Assembly: GCF_028473645.1 (NCBI RefSeq)
Contig: NZ_CP097269.1
Span: forward strand, 1,630,001-1,694,000
Source: Acidovorax sp. GBBC 1281
GTDB taxonomy: Bacteria > Pseudomonadota > Gammaproteobacteria > Burkholderiales > Burkholderiaceae_C
Reading direction: 5' to 3'
DNA: 64,000 nt
Under the pieces are notes generated by a model. It saw only the letters and a list, made by a program, of their open reading frames with translations. It ran no database searches and was not told where the DNA came from. The position numbers and the translations under genes are program-made. Of this stretch, positions 56,954 to 64,000 are shown piece by piece (positions within the stretch are counted from its first letter, which is position 1; every line of letters begins with the position of its first letter).

Positions 56954-58078
56954 CTAGCCCTTCCACGTGAACGGGAATTTCAGCTGCTTCATGAAGCCGT
57001 TGGGCACGTAGTCGCCCAGCACGCCGTAGTGCTCGGGCCAGAGCTTGGTGCTCTTGACCGCCGTGCCGAAGGCGTAGTCGATGAAGGCGAAGTGCGCGGC
57101 ATAGTTCCTGTCCAGCGCCTCCTGGTCCTGGCTGTGGTGCCAGTGGTGGAAGTTGGGCGTGACGATCAGGTAGCGCAGCGGCCCCAGCCGCACGCTCACG
57201 TTGGCATGGTTGAACACCGCCTGGAAGCCCACGATCACGATGTACGCGTCGATCACCTCCTTGGAAAAACCCAGCACGTAGATCGGCGCAAGCACCAGCG
57301 TGCGGGTGATCAGCAGCTCCAGGATGTGCTGGCGCGAGCCGGCCATCCAGTCCATGCTCTTCACGCTGTGGTGCACCGCGTGCAGTCGCCACAGCACCGG
57401 CACCTCGTGGTAGGCCCGGTGCGTCGCGTACTGCACCAGGTCGGCCACCAGCACGATCAGGAACAGCGCCACCCAGAAGTTCAGCCCCTGCACCCAGCCG
57501 CGGATACCGTCGCTCGCCGCCCAGCCGAAGAATTGGTGCACCATCAGGTTGGTGGCCAGCAGCACGAAGCCCACCACCATGTGGTTCACGATGAAGTGGT
57601 GGAAATCGGTCTGCCACTCGGCGCGGAACACCGGCTGGTCGCGCCGCAGCGCAAACAGCTTCTCGATGAAGATGAAGATCAGCGCGCTGCCCAGCAGGTC
57701 CAGGATGAACCAGTCCAGCCCGATGTAGGGCGTGTTGTCCGCGAAGTCGTTCACCGGCACCTTGTGCCCGCCCAGCAGCGCGGTGGACACCACCAGCAGG
57801 AAGGCCGCCGCCGACAGCCAGCGCGAGCGGTTGAACAGCATGTTGACCAGGGAGATGCCGCCCGCGGCCACCAGCGCGGCCAGCATGATCATGCGGATCA
57901 CGTCCACGTTGTAGCTCTTGCGCAGCTCCGGCGTGGTGAGGTATTGGGGAAAGTGGAAGGCCAGCACGCCGAGCATGCACAGGATGGCCAGCGACAGGGC
58001 GATCACGCCCGAGACCATGCCGCGGCCGGTGCGCAGTTCGCCGTGGCTGGCGGTGAGTTCGTTGAGTTTGTCGAGCAT
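56954..58078 (-). CDS. sterol desaturase / fatty acid hydroxylase family protein
   Basis: A 374-residue membrane protein with His boxes YATHRAYHEVP, RLHAVHHSVKSM, FNHANVSV and NFHHWHHSQ around residues 220-320, and about six hydrophobic segments before them (GVIALSLAILCMLGVLAF, MIMLAALVAAGGISLVN, ALFLIVLVADLVQYA). Predicted di-iron lipid hydroxylase of unknown substrate. It lies nine bases before the flavoprotein gene on the same strand, so the two are probably co-transcribed. Not a close paralogue of 4575-5618. Confidence 0.87.
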   Translation of the reverse strand: MLDKLNELTASHGELRTGRGMVSGVIALSLAILCMLGVLAFHFPQYLTTPELRKSYNVDVIRMIMLAALVAAGGISLVNMLFNRSRWLSAAAFLLVVSTALLGGHKVPVNDFADNTPYIGLDWFILDLLGSALIFIFIEKLFALRRDQPVFRAEWQTDFHHFIVNHMVVGFVLLATNLMVHQFFGWAASDGIRGWVQGLNFWVALFLIVLVADLVQYATHRAYHEVPVLWRLHAVHHSVKSMDWMAGSRQHILELLITRTLVLAPIYVLGFSKEVIDAYIVIVGFQAVFNHANVSVRLGPLRYLIVTPNFHHWHHSQDQEALDRNYAAHFAFIDYAFGTAVKSTKLWPEHYGVLGDYVPNGFMKQLKFPFTWKG

Positions 58079-58191
58079 TTTTTCTCCGGGCGGGAACGCC
58101 GGGCGCGAGTGTAGCGAAGCCGCATCACCGGCCCCGAAAGCGCCGCGCCGGGCCCGTGCCGCGGCCCTGCGCGCTTTTAGAATCGCGCGCC

Positions 58192-58698
58192 ATGACGATC
58201 AACCTCCCGGCCAATCAGCTCAGCATGACGGTGCTGATGTCCCCCGACATGGCCAATTTTTCGGGCAACGTGCACGGCGGCGCGGTGCTGCGGCTGCTGG
58301 ACCAGGTGGCCTATGCCTGTGCCACGCGCTACTCGGGCTGCTACGCCGTCACGCTCAGCGTGGACCAGGTCACCTTCCTGCAGCCCATCCACGTGGGCGA
58401 ACTGGTCACTTTCCTGGCCTGCGTGAACTACACCGGCAACTCGTCGATGGAGGTGGGGATCAAGGTCGTGGCCGAGAACATCCGCACGCAGGTGGTGCGC
58501 CACGTGAACAGCTGCTTCTTCACCATGGTGGCCGTGGACGAGGACCGCAAGCCCGTCGCCGTGCCGCCCCTGTCGCCCTCCACCGCCGACGAGCGCCGCC
58601 GCTGGGAGGCCGCGCTGCTGCGCAAGGCGGTGCGCAAGGAGCAGGCCGAGCGCTTCGAGCAGGTGCGGCTGGCGGCCGCGGGGCCGGCGGCCCGCTGA
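58192..58698 (+). CDS. acyl-CoA thioesterase (hotdog fold)
   Basis: A 168-residue protein of the YciA/BACH type: MSPDMANFSGNVHGGAVLRL (with the catalytic Asn/His-Gly-Gly stretch), DQVAYACATRYSG, VDQVTFLQPIHVGELV and the C-terminal CFFTMVAVD. It hydrolyses acyl-CoAs in the cytoplasm. The start MTINLPANQ at 58192 is chosen over an upstream ATG at 58156. It diverges from the sterol-desaturase gene. Confidence 0.9.
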   Translation: MTINLPANQLSMTVLMSPDMANFSGNVHGGAVLRLLDQVAYACATRYSGCYAVTLSVDQVTFLQPIHVGELVTFLACVNYTGNSSMEVGIKVVAENIRTQVVRHVNSCFFTMVAVDEDRKPVAVPPLSPSTADERRRWEAALLRKAVRKEQAERFEQVRLAAAGPAAR

Positions 58699-58840
58699 GG
58701 CCGGCAGTAAGCCGGCAGGAGGCCCCACGGCCCTGCGCCAGGGCATGCAAGGCTTCGCACCGTGGCGGCGCCCGGCCGCCCCGGCATTCACCATGCTCCC
58801 GCCGCCCGCCATCGGGGCGGACCGAAACAGGGAGTGAGCC

Positions 58841-59728
58841 ATGACAACGACCGACCGGGCCAGGCCCCGCGCCAGCGCGCCGGCCCCGGCAGCGCCCAGT
58901 GCGCCCAATACGACGGGCATGCCGGCGGCGCACGCCGTGGCCGCCCAGGTGCCGCGCCGTGCGCGCAGCGAGGAGCCGCCCGAGGGGTTTCCGCCGGACA
59001 CCAGGGTGCGGATCAGCGGCGCCGAGACCAGCGCTTCGGGCGCGAAACGGCGCAGGATCGATCTCGCGGCCGTGCCACCGTCACCGCCGCCACGCCTGCT
59101 GGAGCGTGCGGCACCGCCGCAGCGGGCGCATTCGCTACCGCCCGAGGGCCGTGGCGCGCAGTCCGACGCTCCCTTGCCGTTTGCGCAACTGGTCGGCGAG
59201 GCCACGTCGCGCGGGCTCGACCGCGATTGGGGCACCTTGCAGTCGGCCCGGGTGAAGAACGGCGTGCCGCAGATCCATGCCTGGGAGGAGGCCCTGCATC
59301 CGCAGCGCGTGTCCGTCCCGCTGGGCAACCCGCGCGGCGTGCGGCTGGCGCAGGTGCTGGACCTGCAGGCGATCCGGGATGGCACGCCCGTCCTGTGGTC
59401 GGTCGGCATGGGCGCAACGCTGCACCTGGGACCGCACGCGCGGGTCGATGCGCCGTCGTCCGAGCCCGCCGGCAAGGAGCGCCGGATCGGACACCCCGCG
59501 CTGGTCGCGGGAACCCGGGACGAAGCCACGGGCCACTGGTGGGGCAAGCAGACCCGCATCTCGGGCGAGTTGCTGTGGGATGCCGGCCGCGAGACGTTCT
59601 TTATCACCAACCAGTCGGGCCGCTACTCCCGGCACCCCGACCGCGGCGCCTCGCAGATGGAGCAGGTGGCGCGGCACTTCCAGGCGTGCGGGATGGCGGT
59701 GGAGGTGCGGCTCGTCCGGGGCGCGTGA
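58841..59728 (+). CDS. unknown protein with effector-like N-terminus
   Basis: A 295-residue protein. The first 110 residues are disordered and rich in Ala, Pro, Arg and Ser (MTTTDRARPRASAPAPAAPS), with a basic patch AKRRRID near residue 70. The C-terminal 180 residues look folded: LPFAQLVGEATSRGLDRDWG, IRDGTPVLWSVGMGATLHLG, GHPALVAGTRDEATGHWW, ISGELLWDAGRETFFITNQS, then GRYSRHPDRGASQMEQ. I do not recognise the domain. The composition recalls type III effectors, but no PIP box is found upstream (one TTCGC at 58753 has no partner at 15 bases). The ribosome-binding site is agggag. Confidence 0.65.
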   Translation: MTTTDRARPRASAPAPAAPSAPNTTGMPAAHAVAAQVPRRARSEEPPEGFPPDTRVRISGAETSASGAKRRRIDLAAVPPSPPPRLLERAAPPQRAHSLPPEGRGAQSDAPLPFAQLVGEATSRGLDRDWGTLQSARVKNGVPQIHAWEEALHPQRVSVPLGNPRGVRLAQVLDLQAIRDGTPVLWSVGMGATLHLGPHARVDAPSSEPAGKERRIGHPALVAGTRDEATGHWWGKQTRISGELLWDAGRETFFITNQSGRYSRHPDRGASQMEQVARHFQACGMAVEVRLVRGA

Positions 59729-59762
59729 TCGTCCCTGGCGCCGCGCGCGGAAGGCGCCGCGT

Positions 59763-60593
59763 TCAGCCCCCGGCCGCGTTGCGCCGCGCGGAGGGCACGG
59801 GGTCCGCGCTGCGAGGGCCGTCCTGGGCCGCCGCCACGCCGCGCACCACATCACCCACCACGATGACCGAGGGGCTGGCGAGCCGCTCGCGCTCGATGGT
59901 GGCGTGCAGTTCGCCCAGGGTGGTGAGCGCGTGGCGCTGCCGGGGCAGGCTCACGTGCTGGATGACGACCACGGGCGTGCTGGCGGGCAGGCCGGTGAGC
60001 AGCTCCTGCTGGATGTGCGCTGCGCTGCTCACGCCCATGTAGATGACCAGGGTGAGGCGCGCATCGCGTGCCGTGGCGGCCAGCTGGCGCCAGTCGGTGC
60101 CGCTGTCGCCGGGCTTGGCGTGGCCGGTGACGAATACCACGCCGTGCGCGTGTTCGCGGTGGGTGAGGGGCGTGCCCAGGAGCGTCATGCCGGCCAGGCC
60201 CGCGGTGATGCCGTTGACCACCTGCACGTCGATGCCGGCCGCGCGCAGGTGCTCGACCTCCTCGCCGCCGCGCCCGAAGATGAAGGGATCGCCGCCCTTG
60301 AGGCGCACCACGTTCTCGCCCTCGTTCACGGCCATGACCATGAGCTTTTCGATGAAGGCCTGCGGCGTGCTCTTGCAGCCGCCGCGCTTGCCCACGTGGA
60401 CGACGCGCGCGCCGGGCGGGGCCATCGCCACGATCTCGTCGCTCACGAGGTCGTCCACCAGCAGCACCGTGGCCGCCTGGATGGCCTTCAGCGCCTTGAT
60501 GGTGAGCAGTTCCGGATCGCCCGGTCCGGCGCCGACCAGCGTGCAGCGGCCAGGGGCGACGCCTTCGTAGGCGGGAGGGGTGGGATGGGTCAT
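59763..60593 (-). CDS. cobA: uroporphyrinogen-III C-methyltransferase
   Basis: A 276-residue SUMT: CTLVGAGPGDPELLTIKAL, then VLLVDDLVSDEIV, VRLKGGDPFIFGRGGEE and VVNGITAGLAGMTLLGTPLTHRE. It uses SAM to make precorrin-2, the first step to siroheme. Located at the 3' end of the nitrate-assimilation operon, it would supply siroheme for nitrite reductase. Its ATG overlaps the ybiB stop by four bases (60590-60593). The C-terminal tail of about 20 residues is poorly conserved. Confidence 0.93.
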   Translation of the reverse strand: MTHPTPPAYEGVAPGRCTLVGAGPGDPELLTIKALKAIQAATVLLVDDLVSDEIVAMAPPGARVVHVGKRGGCKSTPQAFIEKLMVMAVNEGENVVRLKGGDPFIFGRGGEEVEHLRAAGIDVQVVNGITAGLAGMTLLGTPLTHREHAHGVVFVTGHAKPGDSGTDWRQLAATARDARLTLVIYMGVSSAAHIQQELLTGLPASTPVVVIQHVSLPRQRHALTTLGELHATIERERLASPSVIVVGDVVRGVAAAQDGPRSADPVPSARRNAAGG

Positions 60594-61513
60594 GGGTTTG
60601 TCTCCAAGGGGATCTGGCCCGCAAGACGCAAGATGTGTTCCACCTGGCGGGACAGCGGTGCGGGCACCGGCAGCGCGCCGTCGAGCACCTGCCGCGTGTA
60701 GCGGGCGGTCGTGTCCACGTCGATGTCCAGGGGCAGGCCGGGCACCTCGCTGGCGGTGCCGGGCTGCTGCTCTTCCCACAGATGGTGCGCGCCGGCGACG
60801 AAGGCGTCGTAACGGGGCGTTCGGCGCGGATCGGCGGCCACTTCGCCCTCCAGCCCGCGCGAGAGCAGAGCGTTCATGCCCAGCGTGCCGAAGGTGGCGT
60901 GCAGCATCTCCTGGTACTCGGGGTGGGTGTAGGCGGTGACGACCAGCGACGGCCCGGCGCACGGGTTCATCAGCTTGACGACGCTGTGGCCCGGGTTGCG
61001 CAGGCCGATCATTTCGCGCGCGGCCAGCAGGCGCGCAAGGCCCGGGTGCAGCAGGCCGGTGCCGATGTGCGCGACCGTGCCGTTTGCTATCTTTTCAGGA
61101 GCATCCAGGGCAGGTATTCCCAAGGCATCGAGCACATCCGAGGCCAGAATGCGCCGCGCCTCGGTGCGCATGCCATGCAGCAGCACGGGCAAGCCCTCGC
61201 GCGCCAGCAGCAGCGCCAGCAGCGGGGTGAGCACGGGCAGCTTGCGTGCGCCGTTGTAGCTGGGCAGCACGACCACGGGCCGGTCGCTGGCGGGCAGGCG
61301 GGCCAGGCGGGCGTGGGTGGCGTCGAGAAAACCGCACATCTCCTCGGCGGTCTCGCCCTTGATGCGCATGGCGATGCAAAAGGCGCCGATCTCCAAATCG
61401 GTGACCTGGCCGTCCAGCACCTGGCCGAACAGGTCGGCGGCCTGTTCGCGGCCGATGGCGCGCGCGCCGCGCGCGCCGCGGCCGAGGTCCTTGAGATAGT
61501 GGCTGATGCCCAT
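60590..61513 (-). CDS. ybiB: YbiB-type glycosyl transferase family protein (TrpD2-like)
   Basis: A 307-residue member of the anthranilate-phosphoribosyltransferase-like YbiB/TrpD2 group: MGISHYLKDLGRGARGARAI, FCIAMRIKGETAEEMCGFLD, VVLPSYNGARKLPVLTPLLA and KLMNPCAGPSLVVTAYTHPEY. These proteins bind nucleic acid in E. coli and are not known to have TrpD activity. The start MGISHYLK (61513) matches the family. A possible degenerate copy of the dispersed repeat lies within it (61085-61126). It lies between nasA and cobA, a common arrangement in Comamonadaceae as I recall. Confidence 0.87.
   Translation of the reverse strand: MGISHYLKDLGRGARGARAIGREQAADLFGQVLDGQVTDLEIGAFCIAMRIKGETAEEMCGFLDATHARLARLPASDRPVVVLPSYNGARKLPVLTPLLALLLAREGLPVLLHGMRTEARRILASDVLDALGIPALDAPEKIANGTVAHIGTGLLHPGLARLLAAREMIGLRNPGHSVVKLMNPCAGPSLVVTAYTHPEYQEMLHATFGTLGMNALLSRGLEGEVAADPRRTPRYDAFVAGAHHLWEEQQPGTASEVPGLPLDIDVDTTARYTRQVLDGALPVPAPLSRQVEHILRLAGQIPLETNP
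61085..61126. repeat. possible dispersed repeat, copy E, inside ybiB
   Basis: gctatcttttcaggagcatc followed by cagggcaggt and cccaaggc. It shares the gctat...agc...ggc order with other copies, but is the weakest match. It encodes the PALDAPEKIANGT region. Confidence 0.3.
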
Positions 61514-61577
61514 GGCGTGGGGTTTTTCTGGCGGATCGGAGGGGACCGGATTCTCTCCCACTTCTGCCAACTTCTGG

Positions 61578-64000
61578 TTATATGGCGGGGGCGGCCGTGG
61601 CCGGCGCCTCGGGCGCGGGCGGGGCCAGCGGCGCGGTGGCGCGCACCAGGCGCTTGAGTTCGGGCACGCACGAGCCGCACTGGGTGCCGCAGCGCAGCGC
61701 GCCCTGCAACTGGCCCAGCCGCTCGGCCTCGGTGCCGTGGCACTCCGCCAGGTGCGCGGCGATGGCGGTGTCGGTCACGTTCAGGCAGCTGCACACCGGC
61801 TTGCCGCGCGACGGCACGGCCTGCACACCGGCGGGCGCCTGGGCGCCGGGCACGAGCAGCAGGCGGCCATAGCCTTGCGCGGGCCGCTCTTCCTGCAGCA
61901 GGGTCTTCAGCCACGCCTCGGCCCGGGTGTCGCCCGCCAGCAGCAGGCCGGCCAGCAGGGTGTCGCCGCCCTGGCGCTCCAGCCGCAGCGCGCGGCGCTG
62001 GCCCTGGCGGCGGTCGGCGTAGCGCAGGGTTTCGGCGGTGGCCAGGCCCAGCAGGGCCTCGATGCGTTCGATCAGCGCATCGGGCGCGGGCCCGTGGCCG
62101 GCGGCGCGCAGCAGCACGCCGTGGCGCTCGCGCTGCGGGCCGGCCAGCGGCGCGTTGTTGCTGAAGGGCACGCAGGTGGCGAAGGGCAGGGCGGGCATCA
62201 GCGCGGCCAGCGCCTCGCGCACGGCCAGGGTGCCGTCCGCCGGCAGCCAGGCCATGGCCAGCAGCCGCCAGGGCAGCTCGGCCTTCAGGATCTTGACGGC
62301 GGTGTGCTTGAGTTCGGGCTGCTTGGATGTGGGGCAGAAGGCCGGCGTGGTGAGCGCGTTCACGCCCGCCAGCGGCGTGCCGTCGGGCGACTGCCCGCTC
62401 AGGTATTCGCTGCCCCAATGCATGGCGATGAAGGCCTGCGACAGGCCCACGTCGGTGCTGCCCTGCACCGGCACGACGATGGCGCCCCGCGCGCTGGCGA
62501 CCTGCACCAGGTCGCCGTCGGCCAGTTGTCGGCGCGCCATGTCCTGCGGGTGCATCTGCACGCTGGGCTCGGCCACGTGGCCGAACAGGCGGCCCAGCGT
62601 GCCGGTGCGGCTCATGCCGTGCCACTGGTCGCGCAGGCGGCCGGTGGTGAGGCTGAAGGGGTAGCGCGCCTGGCGCGGCTCGGCCACGGGCTGCCAGGCG
62701 TGGGCGGCGAAGCGCGCGCGGCCGTCGGCGGTGGGGAAGATGCCGTCTTCGTACAGGCGCGCCTTGCCCAGCGGGCGGGGCGCGGCCGAAGGATCGGCAT
62801 CGGCGTCCGCAGCGTCCGCAGCGCCTGCCGGGCACGGCCACTGCTGGGGGCCGTGGGCATCGAGCAAGGCCCATGAGAGGCCGGTGATGTCCAGGTCGCG
62901 TCCGCGCGTGGTCTCGCGGTGCTCGTTCCACACGGCCTCGGCGCCTCGCTCGGCCTCGCCGTCCCCGGTGGCATACGGAAACAGCGTGGGCCGCCCCGGA
63001 CGCAGCCGCGCCTCCAGCCGACGGGCGAACTGCACGCCGATGGCCCAGTCGTGGCGCGTGTCGCCGGGCGCGGGCACGGCGGGGCGCACGCGGGAGATGC
63101 GGCGTTCGCTGTTGGTGACGGTGCCGGTCTTCTCGCCCCAGGTGGTGGCGGGCAGCAGCAGGTCGGCGTACTGCGACGTGGCGGTGGTGGCGAAGGCCTC
63201 CTGCACCACCACGAACTCGGCGCGCTCCAGCGCGCGGCGCACGGTGGCCTGGTCGGGCAGGCTTTGCGCCGGGTTGGTGCAGGCGATCCACAGCGCCCGG
63301 ATCTCGCCGTCGGCCGCGGCCTGGAACATCTCCACCGCGGTCTTGCCGGGCGTGCCCGGCACCTCGGGCACGCCCCACAGCGCGGCCACCTCGGCGCGGT
63401 GCCGGGGGTCGGCGAGGTCGCGGTGGGCCGACAGCAAATTGGCCAGGCCGCCCACCTCGCGCCCGCCCATGGCGTTGGGCTGCCCGGTGAGCGAGAACGG
63501 CCCCGCGCCCGGCCGGCCGATCTGGCCCGTGGCCAAGTGCAGGTTGACGAGGGCGGCGTTCTTGGCCGTGCCGCTGGCGCTCTGGTTCAGGCCCTGGCAG
63601 TAGAGGCTGAGCGTGGGCTGGCGCGCGGCACCGGCACCATCACCCACCCCGGCGAACCAGCGCGCGGCGGTGGCCAGATCCGCTTCGCTGATGCCGCACA
63701 CCTCGGCCACGCGGGCGGGCGTGCAGTCGCGCACCAGGGCCTTGAGCGCGTCGAAGCCGGTGGTGTGCGTGGCGATGTAGGCGCTGTCCACCCAGCCTTC
63801 CCACAGCATGAGGTGCAGCATGCCGTGGAACAGCATGACGTCGCTGCCCGGCTGGATGGGCAGGAACAGGTCGGCCAGCCCGGCGGTCTCGGTGCGGCGC
63901 GGGTCGGCCACGATGATCTTCATGCCCGGGTTGGCGGCCTTGGCGTCCTCGATGCGGCGAAACAGGATGGGGTGCGCCCACGCGGTGTTGCTGCCCACGA
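61578..64000 (-). CDS. nasA: assimilatory nitrate reductase catalytic subunit (5' end outside the window)
   Basis: Over 800 C-terminal residues of a large molybdoenzyme; the start lies beyond position 64000, so the N-terminal Fe-S and first Mo-cofactor segments are not visible. Seen are GSNTAWAHPILFRRIEDAK, IIVADPRRTETAGLADL, SLYCQGLNQSASGTAKNAAL, TGQPNAMGGREVGGLANLL and FVVVQEAFATTATSQYADLLLPATTWGEKTG, split across the domain. These are the assimilatory NasA pattern. The C-terminus carries a BFD-like [2Fe-2S] domain (CSCLNVTDTAIAAHL and CGTQCGSC), typical of NasA. It reduces nitrate to nitrite in the cytoplasm. ybiB and cobA follow on the same strand. Confidence 0.92.
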   Translation of the reverse strand, partial: VGSNTAWAHPILFRRIEDAKAANPGMKIIVADPRRTETAGLADLFLPIQPGSDVMLFHGMLHLMLWEGWVDSAYIATHTTGFDALKALVRDCTPARVAEVCGISEADLATAARWFAGVGDGAGAARQPTLSLYCQGLNQSASGTAKNAALVNLHLATGQIGRPGAGPFSLTGQPNAMGGREVGGLANLLSAHRDLADPRHRAEVAALWGVPEVPGTPGKTAVEMFQAAADGEIRALWIACTNPAQSLPDQATVRRALERAEFVVVQEAFATTATSQYADLLLPATTWGEKTGTVTNSERRISRVRPAVPAPGDTRHDWAIGVQFARRLEARLRPGRPTLFPYATGDGEAERGAEAVWNEHRETTRGRDLDITGLSWALLDAHGPQQWPCPAGAADAADADADPSAAPRPLGKARLYEDGIFPTADGRARFAAHAWQPVAEPRQARYPFSLTTGRLRDQWHGMSRTGTLGRLFGHVAEPSVQMHPQDMARRQLADGDLVQVASARGAIVVPVQGSTDVGLSQAFIAMHWGSEYLSGQSPDGTPLAGVNALTTPAFCPTSKQPELKHTAVKILKAELPWRLLAMAWLPADGTLAVREALAALMPALPFATCVPFSNNAPLAGPQRERHGVLLRAAGHGPAPDALIERIEALLGLATAETLRYADRRQGQRRALRLERQGGDTLLAGLLLAGDTRAEAWLKTLLQEERPAQGYGRLLLVPGAQAPAGVQAVPSRGKPVCSCLNVTDTAIAAHLAECHGTEAERLGQLQGALRCGTQCGSCVPELKRLVRATAPLAPPAPEAPATAAPAI

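Noticed and set aside
58753..58777. A possible second PIP box upstream of the effector-like gene at 58841
   Set aside because: Only one half-site (TTCGC) is present; 15 bases on, the sequence is ggccg, which does not match TTCGB.

Overview
The window is about 64 kb of GC-rich chromosomal DNA from a betaproteobacterium of the Comamonadaceae. Gene content and protein style fit a plant-associated Acidovorax/Paracidovorax. The evidence is a betaproteobacterial 23S-5S rRNA end, a glnA-ntrB-ntrC locus, an IPTL-CTERM protein, small dispersed repeats that I recall as typical of this family, and a textbook plant-inducible-promoter (PIP) box in front of an effector-like gene. The genus is inferred from these features; no database was searched.

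Layout. 1-1800: 3' end of an rRNA operon (23S, 5S, terminator). 1849-7352: RsuA-type pseudouridine synthase, a secreted beta-propeller, a secreted NodB-type deacetylase, a sterol-desaturase-family enzyme, and a coupled EI24/CinA-like pair. 7353-12376: nitrogen control, with a sigma54 promoter and two NtrC-type sites before glnA, then a small exported protein, ntrB and ntrC. 12572-15353: a glycine-zipper/DUF2383 protein and a PIP-box-driven putative type III effector. 15390-18080 (minus strand): exonuclease III, a lone receiver protein and an MscS channel. 18472-24540: a 1.6k-residue hybrid histidine kinase followed 12 bases later by a receiver-HD-GYP phosphodiesterase. 24634-30210: housekeeping genes (suhB, trmJ, cysE, mog, yjgA, pmbA).

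30296-45711 is the accessory heart of the window. An IS5-family (IS903-like) element with a nonsense-mutated transposase joins an IPTL-CTERM protein gene to a decayed copy of a tartrate-dehydrogenase-type gene. Next come a Crp-like regulator, a compact seven-gene minus-strand operon (33094-42044) that looks like a synthase-dependent exopolysaccharide system, a second paralogous Crp-like regulator, and the intact dehydrogenase with its divergent LysR regulator. The operon combines a deacetylase-like lipoprotein, UDP-GlcNAc 2-epimerase, a processive GT2 synthase, a membrane-anchored bactofilin-like protein, an exported alpha/alpha-toroid-like protein, a YaiO-type outer-membrane barrel and a polytopic membrane protein. 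It is the best candidate here for an undescribed system. Two c-di-GMP proteins (HD-GYP at 23410, GGDEF-EAL at 46867) lie on either side and could plausibly influence it.

45790-64000: yqeY and rpsU, the GGDEF-EAL protein, a small ABM/NIPSNAP pair with a divergent ArsR-like regulator, a YdeP-type molybdoenzyme with a catalase-like partner, an HI0933-type flavoprotein, a second sterol-desaturase protein, a thioesterase and a second effector-like unknown. The window ends in a nitrate-assimilation operon (nasA, ybiB, cobA) whose first gene runs off the right edge.
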